The position numbers and the translations under genes are program-made. The notes beneath the pieces are model-generated. The model was not told the origin of the DNA. It did no database searches and saw nothing but the letters and a program-made list of their open reading frames with translations. Positions 9,479 through 18,201 of a stretch of DNA of 64,000 nt are shown here, one piece after another (positions within the stretch are counted from its first letter, which is position 1; each line of letters begins with the position of its first letter). Origin of the DNA: Burkholderia sp. Ax-1719 (GTDB lineage: Bacteria > Pseudomonadota > Gammaproteobacteria > Burkholderiales > Burkholderiaceae); the NCBI RefSeq assembly GCF_011753055.1, contig NZ_VWWJ01000004.1:1-64000 (forward strand), given 5' to 3'.

Positions 9479-9805
9479 ATGAAGCTCGTCCAGTCGCTCA
9501 TCGTTGCCGTTGCCATGGTTGCCCCGGTTGCCGCGTTCGCACAGTCCAGCCAGCCGCTCACGCGTGCCCAGGTGCAGGCCGAACTCGCTCAACTGGAACA
9601 GGCTGGCTACAACCCCGCGAGCAACGACCTGAACTATCCGCAGGATATTCAGGCTGCGGAAGCGAAAGTGCAGGCGCAGAACGCGGCTTCGGGTTATGGC
9701 GGCGTGGCGAACGGGTCTTCGGCTTCGGGTTCGGTGTCGTCAGGCGCTTTCGCTCAATCGCAGGATGACACGCCCGGACTCGGCCCGATCTTCGCGCATC
9801 CTTGA
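9479..9805 (+). CDS. Small exported DUF4148 protein
   Basis: The 108-residue product starts MKLVQSLIVAVAMVAPVAAFAQSS, a clear signal peptide cleaved after AFA. It then carries LTRAQVQAELAQLEQAGYNPASNDLNYPQDIQAAEAKVQAQ, the diagnostic DUF4148 segment, and a Gly/Ser-rich tail. DUF4148 proteins are abundant small periplasmic proteins in Burkholderiales with no established role. The gene appears monocistronic and runs toward the hydrolase gene on the other strand. Confidence 0.88.
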   Translation: MKLVQSLIVAVAMVAPVAAFAQSSQPLTRAQVQAELAQLEQAGYNPASNDLNYPQDIQAAEAKVQAQNAASGYGGVANGSSASGSVSSGAFAQSQDDTPGLGPIFAHP

Positions 9806-9858
9806 GCGACGCTGTGCTCTCCAGCTGCGCTCCCCAGTTGTGCTCTTCAACTGCGCGC

Positions 9859-10674
9859 TCAGTCCGTTCGCAGCGCGCGCCGCGCCACGCGTTCGATGGC
9901 ATCGACGATGGCTTGCGGCGCGTCGCGCTGCACGAAGTGCTCGCTGTGCGGCACGCGAATGAGTTCGGCGCGCGACGATAAGCCCAGAAAGCTCGCCTGC
10001 ATCGCTTCCCATTGATGCTGCAAGTCGGCGCGCCGCCGCTCGTCGAAGAAGGGCGAGTGCGCGAACGAATCGGCGATGAGCACCGCGAGGGGGAGATCGC
10101 CCAATGTGCCGATCGTCCGCGCCGCGCGAAAGCTCGCGGGAAAGTCGATGCCTTCGGGCGTCGTGCGCGCCTCGCGCCAACCGTCACGCCAGAGTGCGCG
10201 CATGGTGGTAAGCGCGGCGGAATCATCCGGCGCGGGCGCGACGAACGCCGGGCCGAATGCGTCGAACTGATCTTCGTGCATGGCCTCGACGAGCACGAGG
10301 CCGCAGGTCTGCGCACGAAAGCGCCGGGCGAACAACCGCATCAGCAACCCGCCGTACGAATGGCCGACCAGCAGCCAGGGCGCGGGCATGTGGGCGGCGT
10401 GGAGCAGCCTCGCAAGATCGTCGGTCATTGCGATCGCGTCGCGTGGCCCATCGACGCGATCGCTTGCGCCGCGTCCCGCGCGGTCATAGCGGAATACGCG
10501 AAACCGGTTTTCGATGGCGGCCTGCACGGGCTGCCATTCGGCGCTCTCGGCGCCCAGACCCGTCTCCAGCACGACAGTCGGCGCGCCGCTGCCCGACGAC
10601 CACCAGGCAAGACGCCTGCCATCGATATCGGCGAAATGCGCAGGGGCAGCGGACGGGAGGGATTTTGAGGACAT
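9859..10674 (-). CDS. Alpha/beta-fold hydrolase
   Basis: The 271-residue protein has the oxyanion/first strand region VVLETGLGAESAEWQPVQ, the nucleophile elbow GHSYGG, and the catalytic His near the end in VPHSEHFVQ. The acid is probably in a strand like LAVLIADSF. There is no signal peptide, so it should act in the cytoplasm on an ester, amide or epoxide. The reaction is unknown, and family membership is all that can be supported. Confidence 0.85.
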   Translation of the reverse strand: MSSKSLPSAAPAHFADIDGRRLAWWSSGSGAPTVVLETGLGAESAEWQPVQAAIENRFRVFRYDRAGRGASDRVDGPRDAIAMTDDLARLLHAAHMPAPWLLVGHSYGGLLMRLFARRFRAQTCGLVLVEAMHEDQFDAFGPAFVAPAPDDSAALTTMRALWRDGWREARTTPEGIDFPASFRAARTIGTLGDLPLAVLIADSFAHSPFFDERRRADLQHQWEAMQASFLGLSSRAELIRVPHSEHFVQRDAPQAIVDAIERVARRALRTD

Positions 10675-10755
10675 GGCGCGCGAGACCCCGGCGAAGGCGA
10701 CAGGGCCACTATAACCGCGTAGCCCGGCGCCAGCCCTCGGCCTCGCGCGCAGCGC

Positions 10756-11526
10756 TTACAGCGCACGCAGCCCTTCGATATCGACGATGCGGATCAGCTT
10801 GCCCTGCGCGTCGATCAGATTGCGCTTCTGGAAGCGCGACAGAATGCGGCTCACGGTTTCGAGCGTGATGCCCAGATAGCTGCCCATATCCTCGCGCGAC
10901 ATTCGCAGATGGAATTCGGCGTGCGAATAGCCGCGCTGCCAGTTGCGCTCCGATACATCGAGCAGGAAATTCGCCACGCGCTCTTCGGCGGAGAGCGAGC
11001 CCAGCACCATCATCTGCGCGGCTTCGCGGTTGAACTGGTCGCCCATCAGGCGGTGCAGGCGGTCCTGCATCGTCACGGTTTCGCGGCACAGATTCTTGAG
11101 CGCGGCGTAGGGCAAGGTGCAGATCGAGCTGTCTTCCAGCGCGATCGCGCTGAATGCATGCGTGTCATTGGCGATGCCGTCGAGGCCGAGCGCTTCGCCC
11201 GCCAGTTGCAGTCCGGTGATCTGTTCGCGGCCGTCGCGATGGACGATGAGCGTCTTGAGCGAACCGGACCGCACGGCGTAGAGGTTGTCGAAGTGATCGC
11301 CCGCGCGGTAGAGCGCTTCGCCGCGGCGCACCTTGCGCACGCTGCAGATCAGGGCTTCGAGTTTGGGGACTTCGTCGGAGGCGAGTCCTTGCGGCATGCA
11401 CAGATGGCGCATGGCGCAGGCGGAGCAGCGTGCCGCCGTCTGGCGCGCCGGCGCGGGTGCAGGCGCGAGGCTGGCCGGGTTGATCTGACGGACTGCGACT
11501 GGGGATACCGCGGTAGGCGACAGCAT
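10756..11526 (-). CDS. fnr: FNR/ANR-type oxygen-responsive transcription regulator
   Basis: The 256-residue protein has Cys34, Cys37, Cys43 and Cys136, which reproduce the spacing of E. coli FNR Cys20/23/29/122 exactly. They should hold the oxygen-labile [4Fe-4S] cluster. A CRP-like cyclic-nucleotide-fold domain follows. The C-terminal helix-turn-helix has the recognition helix ITLETVSRILSRF, whose E-x-x-S-R pattern reads TTGAT half sites. Under low oxygen the dimer should activate anaerobic and microaerobic genes. The ATG at 11526 follows AGGAGTG. I found no TTGAT-N4-ATCAA site in its own promoter. Confidence 0.93.
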   Translation of the reverse strand: MLSPTAVSPVAVRQINPASLAPAPAPARQTAARCSACAMRHLCMPQGLASDEVPKLEALICSVRKVRRGEALYRAGDHFDNLYAVRSGSLKTLIVHRDGREQITGLQLAGEALGLDGIANDTHAFSAIALEDSSICTLPYAALKNLCRETVTMQDRLHRLMGDQFNREAAQMMVLGSLSAEERVANFLLDVSERNWQRGYSHAEFHLRMSREDMGSYLGITLETVSRILSRFQKRNLIDAQGKLIRIVDIEGLRAL

Positions 11527-11715
11527 CGAAACACTCCTCTGATCGGTTCCGGAATATTGTCCCCTTACAGAGTAAGGTTAAATAGGCGTCAAAATGACGC
11601 GCCTGAGCGACGATCTTATTGGAGCCTTGTCAGGCGGCGCTTTGCGAGAGCGTGCTAGCGCCGCCTTGCATCGAAAACAACATCCATCGTGCATCGATAA
11701 AACGACGCGGCACGG

Positions 11716-14085
11716 TCATGCCGCTTCCGGCCAGGGCAGATCCGGCGAGGCCCAGTCCAGTTCGACCGCAATCAGTACCTGCTGATTGCTCACGTCGATT
11801 GCGATCGAGGCGATCACGCACAGGCAGCCTGTCAGCGGCGAGAGCATCGGGCCGGAGTAGACCGCCTGACCGTTCTTGCGCGTCGCCTTCCAGAAGAATG
11901 CGCGATGATCCCAGCGCCCGCCCGCTGCGTCGCTGCCATTGTGCAGGCTCAGGGGCGGGTCGGTGCGCGCCGCGCCACGCGCTTCGAACAGCGTCGGCCG
12001 CCCCGTGGGACCTAGTGCGAAGGCGCGCACGCATTGCCGCCCGGCCAGCAGTTTCGCGAGCGATTCGGCGTAGGGCACGCCCGCCTGCACCTGATGGCTG
12101 GCCTCGGCGAGATCGGCGAGCCACGGCCGGATCGCGCAATCGAAGCGGCTCATGCGTACCGCGCGGGCTTCGGCAGCCAGATCGAAAGCGTGGTCGATGC
12201 GCGTGGGCGTGGTGCTGGCGGGCGCCAGCGAGGCGTTGGGCCGTCCCAGCAGGAAGCCCTGAGCGATATCGACCTTGGCTTCGACGGCCAGCACGAGTTC
12301 CTCGGTCGTTTCGACACCCTCGACCACCACGACGATGTCCGACTGATGCAGCAGCGTGACCAGGTCGCGCAGCAAAGGGCGGCCCGAGCGGCGGTTGCGC
12401 GCGCGGATCAGTTCGCCGTCGAGCTTCACGAGATCGGGCTGGATGCGCAGCAGGCGGTCGAGATTCGAATAGCGCGCGCCGAAGTCGTCCACCGCGATCA
12501 GGAAGCCGCAGTCGCGATAGCGGTTGGCGGCCAGCGAAAGCGCGTCCGGTCCCGCGTCGTCGGATTCGAGCAGTTCCAGCACGATGTCGCCGGGCGCGAG
12601 ACCCGCCGCGTCGACCATGCTGGCGAGCTCCGCTTCGTAGCCGGAGCGAATGAACGTGGACGGCAGGATGTTGAGGAACAGGCGCGCGCCTTCAGGCATG
12701 CGTCCCGCCGCGCTTTGCAGATGGCAGCGATGCGCGAGCACGTCCAGCTCGCCCAGTTCGACCGCCGATAACCCGCCGAACAGCACCATCGGCGTCACCA
12801 GCGCACCGTGTTCGTCTTCGCCGCGCAGCAGCGCTTCGATGCCGATGAGCTTTTCGCGCGGCAGACTCCATAGCGGCTGGAAATGCGAAACCAGCGTGAC
12901 ATCGCGCCAGCGCAGACGCGGCATGGTTGCGGGCGCAACCGTTTGTTGGAGCGCATCGTTGGCCGCCGTGTTGCGCACCGCCACCAGCGATGCGCCGCGC
13001 TCGAACGCCACCTGATTGCGTCCGGCCTGCTTGGCGCGGAACAGTGCTTCGTCGGCGCGTTCGAGCAGCGCTGCGAGATCGTCGCCGTGATGGCCAGCGT
13101 CGCTGCCTTCGCCCTGCATGCGCGCCACGCCGATGCTCACGGTCACGAAGCCATCGGGCCGCTCGATCTGCGAAATTGCATGGCGCAGCGATTGGGCCAG
13201 GCCGGCGACAGGCGTGGGCGGTTGTTCCTCTACCAGCACGACGAATTCCTCGCCGCCCATGCGCGCGACCAGCGCGCCCTCGGGCGCGTGCTGCACGATC
13301 GCATCGGCCACGTTCTGCAGCGCCTTGTCGCCCGCGCCATGGCCAAATTGCTCATTGATCGATTTGAACTGGTCGATATCGACGAACAGCAGGGCGATTG
13401 CACGGCCCGTCTTGCGGCGCGTGGCGATAAAGCGCGTGGCGTCGTCGAGAAAGGCGCGGCGGTTCATCACGCCGGTCAGCGCATCGGTGGCGGCGAGCGA
13501 CGTGAGCGCTTCCTCCAGCTTGAAATGGCGATAGCGAAAGTGATAGAAGCCGAAGTGAAACACCACGGCCGTGGTGAACGCGATGAACACCCACACGCCG
13601 AAGATCGCAAGCTGCGCCACATCGTGCGGCAGGCTCAGCACGAAGGGCAGCGTCGAGGCGTAATAGCACGCACTGCCCAGCAGGAAATGGCGCGGCGTGA
13701 GCCACAGCGGCGCGGCGCAGAGCGTGATCGCCACCACGGCGGGCGTCATCCAGACAAGCGGATCGCCGGTGTCGCGCGCGAGTGCGTTGGCGGCGAGCTG
13801 CATGATGACCACGTAGGCCGCGCCGATCATGCCGAATTCCGCCGTCGAGCGCGAACGCGGAATGGCAAGCACCAGCAGCACGAGTCCGAGGCCCGCCAGC
13901 ACGGCGATCCAGAACGGAAAGGGCGCGGCGACCAGTTGGGCGCGCGCCGCCGCGAACAACGCATAAGCCCCGATCGACAGCGCCATGGTGACGAACGAAA
14001 GCGGGCGCTGATGCTGAAGCGAGCGCGCGTGAAATCGATTTCGTTCGGCCGCGTTGGTCGGTAGCGGAAAGACGGAAGACCCCAT
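11716..14085 (-). CDS. Membrane-anchored GGDEF-EAL c-di-GMP enzyme with a C-terminal sensory-like domain
   Basis: The 789-residue protein begins with about six membrane segments (residues 30-180), followed by a GGDEF domain (about 198-365) with an intact GGEEF at 277-281 and no RxxD inhibitory site. An EAL domain starts at E417 (GIEALLRGEDE) and keeps LNILPS, VDDFGARYSNL, VKLDGEL, VEGVETTEE and QGFLLGRP. The last 150 residues look like a PAS/Cache-type fold, similar in place to the YkuI C-terminal domain. Both cyclase and phosphodiesterase activities are possible. The ATG at 14085 is chosen over an upstream in-frame start, which would add an arginine-rich extension. Confidence 0.88.
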   Translation of the reverse strand: MGSSVFPLPTNAAERNRFHARSLQHQRPLSFVTMALSIGAYALFAAARAQLVAAPFPFWIAVLAGLGLVLLVLAIPRSRSTAEFGMIGAAYVVIMQLAANALARDTGDPLVWMTPAVVAITLCAAPLWLTPRHFLLGSACYYASTLPFVLSLPHDVAQLAIFGVWVFIAFTTAVVFHFGFYHFRYRHFKLEEALTSLAATDALTGVMNRRAFLDDATRFIATRRKTGRAIALLFVDIDQFKSINEQFGHGAGDKALQNVADAIVQHAPEGALVARMGGEEFVVLVEEQPPTPVAGLAQSLRHAISQIERPDGFVTVSIGVARMQGEGSDAGHHGDDLAALLERADEALFRAKQAGRNQVAFERGASLVAVRNTAANDALQQTVAPATMPRLRWRDVTLVSHFQPLWSLPREKLIGIEALLRGEDEHGALVTPMVLFGGLSAVELGELDVLAHRCHLQSAAGRMPEGARLFLNILPSTFIRSGYEAELASMVDAAGLAPGDIVLELLESDDAGPDALSLAANRYRDCGFLIAVDDFGARYSNLDRLLRIQPDLVKLDGELIRARNRRSGRPLLRDLVTLLHQSDIVVVVEGVETTEELVLAVEAKVDIAQGFLLGRPNASLAPASTTPTRIDHAFDLAAEARAVRMSRFDCAIRPWLADLAEASHQVQAGVPYAESLAKLLAGRQCVRAFALGPTGRPTLFEARGAARTDPPLSLHNGSDAAGGRWDHRAFFWKATRKNGQAVYSGPMLSPLTGCLCVIASIAIDVSNQQVLIAVELDWASPDLPWPEAA

Positions 14086-14262
14086 GACTCGCACTCCGGC
14101 GATTTGTCGGACAAAAAAGGAGGGCCCAGTATAGCCGCCGGGGATGTTTTGCGGATATGCACGCCAAAACGAGCGTGGCGAGATGCGCAGGCGCGTGCGG
14201 GAGCGGCGCCCCGGATTTGCCGGAATAGCTGTATAAAATAGGCCCGATCTCAACCTGGGCCC

Positions 14263-14667
14263 ATGCGCATGCAACTACTCGACCATGTCTCGATTGGCGT
14301 ACCCGACCTCGCCGCGGCGCGCCCGTTTTATGACGCAATCATGACAGCGCTCGGCGCGCGCAAGGTCTATGACCGCGAAACGGCGCTGGGTTATGGCGAA
14401 CGTTGCGATGCCAACGACAGCGCATCGACCTGCCTTGCCGTTTATCTGGACCCGGGCGAGATCGCGGAAAACAAGCGCCATTGGTGCTTCAAGGCGGCGA
14501 CGCGCGCCCAGGTGGAGGCGTTCTTTAGCGCCGGACTGGCGGCAGGCGGTCGCTCCGATGGCGAGCCGGGCCTGCGCGAGCACTATCACCGCGACTACTA
14601 CGCGGCTTTTCTGATCGACCCGGCGGGCAATCGCGTCGAGGCCGTCTGCCACGCCGCGCAGGCCTAA
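14263..14667 (+). CDS. VOC (glyoxalase/bleomycin-resistance) family protein
   Basis: The 134-residue single-domain protein starts LLDHVSIGVPDLAAARPFYDAIMTALG and ends AFLIDPAGNRVEAVCH, the two ends of the vicinal oxygen chelate fold, with His near the start and Glu near the end as possible metal ligands. Members include glyoxalases and small lyases. Its substrate cannot be inferred. It is divergent from the GGDEF-EAL gene, and its 3' end overlaps the next gene on the other strand by 4 bp. Confidence 0.85.
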   Translation: MRMQLLDHVSIGVPDLAAARPFYDAIMTALGARKVYDRETALGYGERCDANDSASTCLAVYLDPGEIAENKRHWCFKAATRAQVEAFFSAGLAAGGRSDGEPGLREHYHRDYYAAFLIDPAGNRVEAVCHAAQA

Positions 14668-15092
14668 CCGGCGCGGCGCTCCCACGGCGCGTCGCGCCCG
14701 CTGCGCGCGAAATGAGCCAGGCGCTCCTGCGCCTTGAGCACGGTAAACACCGGCGCGCGCCGCAATTGCTGTTCATGCAGATCGAGCAGCCAGACGGCGA
14801 GCGACTTGTCGTCCTCACGCAGCGCGTAGAGATCGAGATCGGTATCGTGCGCCGTATTGCCGATCATTCGTTCGATATCCTTAAAGTCGGTGTGATCGGC
14901 GTGACAGACACCCGCATCGCATAAAAACCACGTGAGATAGGCGGTTTCGATCAACACAGCCAACTGGTGGCCGTTGCCTTTGCCGGCCAGCAGCGCCGCG
15001 AGCGCAAGGTGAATACGCAGCACGCGATCCTGAACCGACGCGGGTGAACCGGGTAACAACATCGACTTGCTGAGGGGTTTCTTGCCGTACAT
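14664..15092 (-). CDS. Conserved-looking protein of unknown function
   Basis: I do not recognise this 142-residue protein. It starts MYGKKPLSKSMLLPGSP, is mostly alpha-helical in appearance (VLRIHLALAALLAGKGNGHQ), and has two cysteines and His/Asp residues in CDAGVCHADHTD. It has no signal peptide. It lies 18 bp downstream of the transglycosylase-VirB9 gene on the same strand, so the two are probably co-transcribed. Codon use matches neighbours, which supports it being real. Confidence 0.7.
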   Translation of the reverse strand: MYGKKPLSKSMLLPGSPASVQDRVLRIHLALAALLAGKGNGHQLAVLIETAYLTWFLCDAGVCHADHTDFKDIERMIGNTAHDTDLDLYALREDDKSLAVWLLDLHEQQLRRAPVFTVLKAQERLAHFARSGRDAPWERRAG

Positions 15093-15110
15093 GGTGCCGT
15101 TCAGTCGATG

Positions 15111-16409
15111 TCACTTCGTGACGTACCACAGGGCGCTGGGCGCTGCGTTGCCGGTGGTGGCCGGTTTGGCCGGCGCGGTGGGCGACGACGGCTTCGCGCC
15201 GGGTATCTGCGCAACGGGCCACGTGGCGCCCGGGGCGGCGGTTTGTGCGGCTTTATCGGCGGCAGCGGTGGTGGCAGTTGTAGCAGTGGTAGTGGCAGCG
15301 GGCGTGGGCGGAACCTGGGCCTGAGCTTGAGTCTGAACTTGAGCTTGAACCTGCGCGCCCTGGCGCGGCACCGAGAGATACCAGAGCGCGTCGGTCGAAG
15401 GCGTCGATGCCGTGGATGACGCCCCGCGCGCGCTGGCAACCTTCTCCTTTGCAGGAGGCAACACGCTGCCGCCAGGCGCAGCAGCGGTCTGCGCGCCAGC
15501 AGGCGCAGCGCGACCGGCATCGCCATTGGCGGTCTTCTGCGCGCGCGCCTCGGTCGTGCCGATCTGGAAAATCAGCGTGCGCTCCAGCGACGAAATCACG
15601 GCATAAGGCGGCTGCGCCTCCCAGCGCAACAGCACCCGGCCGCGCGGCGTATCCGCGAAGATCGCGGGCGGGCGCTTCATGTCGCTGAACTGCACATAGA
15701 CCTTCGCGCCGTCGTCGAAGACCTGTACGGGCTTCACGTCGTCCGCGCCCGTGACCGTCCAGCCGAAGCTATACGCGCCGGGCGCCGCGCCCTGGGCGAT
15801 CGCCTGCGAGGCCGGCAAGGCGGCCGGAGCCGATTGCGCGGTGCGCGGCGCGTTCATGCGGACCTGGGTGACCTCGAGATTCGAAAACGGGTTGTAGCCG
15901 CCTGCGGGCGGCGTGTAAGAGGGCGGGAGGATAGGCATGGGCGAGTCCGGCGAACTGGTGATGGATTGCGCGGTGGCGTAGACCTTTTGCGCGTAGGCGA
16001 GCCGCTTGTCGGGCGACGCGGCGTTATACGCTCCGATCGCATTCCATGTCGGGCCGAACTGACGGATGTTTTCCGCCAGAATCCAGGCCGCGACGTAGGC
16101 ATTGGTGCAGGGGTCGTAGAGACTCTGTTCGGTGATGCCCACCTGCGCGAGGCGCGGCAGCCACGAACTGTTGATCTGCATCAGGCCGATATCGACCGTG
16201 CCGTTGCTGTTGCGGTTGACGACATTGGTCTGGGTGCCTGACTCCACCTGCGCGATGGCGCGCATGAGGCTCACGTTGACGTGCTGGAACGCGGCCGCGT
16301 CGTCGATGCAATCGGCGAGGGCGAGTCCGGGCGTGGCGCCCAGCAGCGCGGCGAGCGCGATGAACTGAGGCGGGATAGGGCGTAGCAAGGGCGTGGTCGG
16401 GCACTGCAT
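15111..16409 (-). CDS. Lytic transglycosylase fused to a VirB9/TrbG-like domain
   Basis: The 432-residue protein has a signal peptide (LALA-DC), then an SLT/VirB1-type domain: catalytic Glu56 in AIAQVESGT, NSNGTVDIGLMQINSSW, and AYVAAWILAENIRQFG. A Pro-rich linker leads to residues 215-295, where VKPVQVFDDGAKVYVQF and PAIFADTPRGRVLLRW match the beta-rich C-terminal domain of VirB9/TrbG/CagX proteins. The tail is Ala/Gln/Thr-rich and repeats LWYLSV and LWYVTK. It likely cuts peptidoglycan while contacting an envelope channel. No other secretion genes are adjacent. Confidence 0.82.
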   Translation of the reverse strand: MQCPTTPLLRPIPPQFIALAALLGATPGLALADCIDDAAAFQHVNVSLMRAIAQVESGTQTNVVNRNSNGTVDIGLMQINSSWLPRLAQVGITEQSLYDPCTNAYVAAWILAENIRQFGPTWNAIGAYNAASPDKRLAYAQKVYATAQSITSSPDSPMPILPPSYTPPAGGYNPFSNLEVTQVRMNAPRTAQSAPAALPASQAIAQGAAPGAYSFGWTVTGADDVKPVQVFDDGAKVYVQFSDMKRPPAIFADTPRGRVLLRWEAQPPYAVISSLERTLIFQIGTTEARAQKTANGDAGRAAPAGAQTAAAPGGSVLPPAKEKVASARGASSTASTPSTDALWYLSVPRQGAQVQAQVQTQAQAQVPPTPAATTTATTATTAAADKAAQTAAPGATWPVAQIPGAKPSSPTAPAKPATTGNAAPSALWYVTK

Positions 16410-17293
16410 GATTGGTCTGGTCTATGCGTGATATTTCGCCGTGCGACGGCGATCGTTTTTCTTGTCGGTGACATTCCCCGGTCATGGTGGATTTAAATCG
16501 CGCCGCTCTTTCAATGAGCTGGCGGCGAATCGACGGCACACTGCGCTTTCGTCATTTTTGCCGGTTTGCCGTCGGCAGGTATTTTATGCTGATGCTGTTG
16601 TTCTCACGCGGCGTTAATTCGCGCGGTGCGGTATTTTAATTTGAATTCACCGAATGATGATAGATGGTGAAGTGAATAATATCGCTGATGGGTTTTTTAT
16701 TGAGGGGGACGGCGGCTTGTGCGGCGCGAGCCTTGATCTGGCGCGGCTCGGCGAGTATCGACGTGCTCCGGTAAAAAGTCCCGTCATATGCCGTGTGCAT
16801 TGCTTTAAGGGAAATTTTTTCGTGCAAAGTGTTCGCATGCGCCTGAAGATCTTTAAATTAATCAAGATTCATATGGCGGATATATAAAAAGTTCACGGTG
16901 AATTTCGTCATAAACGAAAGCATTTGCAGAAGCGCCCTTCAAGGCTCTCAATATCGCCATTCCGGCCGCGGATCGGATTCACCTGGTGGCTCTCATGCAG
17001 GCACAAGCGGAAACCCGCTGCCGATCATCACGGCCGCTCACCAGCCACCCCGATTGCACGCATCCAGGCAATCTGGTCGGGTTTGCAGAGATATTGTTAG
17101 TCTTGTAATAAATCCGGCGTTATACTCGCGCGGGCTCGCGCTCAAGGCGCGGGCGGTGCGTGCTCCTTTATCCGGGAGCGCCGGGCGATCACCGGTTTGC
17201 GCAGATATTAAATACAGACCGGATTGCCACGGTGGGGAAGAAGTCGCTGCGCTCAATGCGCGGACGCCGGCAATCGATGCAGTTGGCATAGTC
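16410..17293 (+). other. 884-bp AT-rich intergenic region without a convincing gene
   Basis: The region from about 16,490 to 16,920 is clearly more AT-rich than its surroundings. Short frames on both strands (for example 16654-16887 plus and 16636-16827 minus) overlap one another and have no family signature or ribosome binding site. It probably holds the promoters of the transglycosylase and of the heptosyltransferase-ligase genes. The lower GC could mark an old transfer boundary near surface-polysaccharide genes. Confidence 0.5.
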
Positions 17294-18193
17294 ATGAAAT
17301 TTCAAACCGGCAACACACTGGCGATCGCCTTACCGCCGCCAATCGGGGATAGCCTTATCGGCATGGTCCTCGTGAACAACCTCGTGCGCAACGGTTACCG
17401 GCCCGTGGTTTTCGGCTGGGTCGCGCAGGAGTTGAAGGACTGGTTTCCCGCTGTCGAGGTGGGCCGCGTGGACGACCATCTGGGCGCCTTCGACACGGTC
17501 ATCGAACTGAGGCCAACGGACTTTGGCAAATCGCTGAGCCGCGACGGCCAGACCCAGGTGCTGGCCGATCTGCCGGAATACAGCGGCTCGAAGCATATGG
17601 TCGACCGTGTCGTCGACATCGCGGGCAAGCTCTTCGAGTTGCAGGACGTCACGCGTTCGAACGGCATGGTGGTTCCGCCGGGTTGCCAGCGCAATCGCCA
17701 TCCGAATCGGGTGGTGATTCACCCTACGGGGAGTCACCCCGAAAAAATGTGGAGCCGGCACAAGTTTCTCGCGCTTTCGCGCGCGCTCTCCCGTCTGCAT
17801 CTGCGCTCCAGTTTCCTGGTTGCACCGAACGAATATAACGCGTGGCGCGACGCCAGCGCGGCGGGCTTCGACGTGCATGCACTGAACGATCTCGACGAAG
17901 TGGCGCGCTGGATCGCTGAATCGGGCTGGTTCATCGGCAACGATTCGGGGCTGGGGCATATTGCTTCGGCGATTGGCGTACCCACGCTGACGCTCTTCAT
18001 GCGCCGCGGCCTCGCGCGCTCGTGGCGTCCAGGCTGGGGACCAGGCGACATCGTGTTGCCGCCCAATGTGATTCCGTTCGGGGCGCTCAAGGAACGGTTG
18101 TGGAAGCAACTGCTTTCCGTTAGCCGCGTGATGTCCAGTTTTCACGCTTTACGCACCACAAGCACTTCGAACACCTCGGTTCTTCCCCGCTAG
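17294..18193 (+). CDS. Glycosyltransferase family 9 (heptosyltransferase-like)
   Basis: The start at 17294 gives a 299-residue protein. It has an N-terminal PPPIGDSLIGMVLVNNLVRNGYRPVVFG, similar to the GT9 opening, and the donor-binding region HPTGSHPEKMWSRHKFLALS. It also has WFIGNDSGLGHIASAIGVPTLTLF, the diagnostic GT9 motif. These enzymes add heptose or a related sugar to the LPS inner core at the cytoplasmic face of the membrane. It sits 8 bp before a WaaL-like ligase gene, so both should act in LPS assembly. The frame stays open upstream to 16898, but that extension lacks family features. Confidence 0.86.
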   Translation: MKFQTGNTLAIALPPPIGDSLIGMVLVNNLVRNGYRPVVFGWVAQELKDWFPAVEVGRVDDHLGAFDTVIELRPTDFGKSLSRDGQTQVLADLPEYSGSKHMVDRVVDIAGKLFELQDVTRSNGMVVPPGCQRNRHPNRVVIHPTGSHPEKMWSRHKFLALSRALSRLHLRSSFLVAPNEYNAWRDASAAGFDVHALNDLDEVARWIAESGWFIGNDSGLGHIASAIGVPTLTLFMRRGLARSWRPGWGPGDIVLPPNVIPFGALKERLWKQLLSVSRVMSSFHALRTTSTSNTSVLPR

Positions 18194-18201
18194 AAAAGTA
18201 C

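Noticed and set aside
10012..10668. 218-codon plus-strand frame opposite the alpha/beta hydrolase
   Set aside because: The minus-strand hydrolase has clear catalytic motifs; the plus-strand translation has none.
16636..16887. Two small overlapping frames in the AT-rich region before the heptosyltransferase gene
   Set aside because: They face each other, lack start signals and show no protein-like composition.
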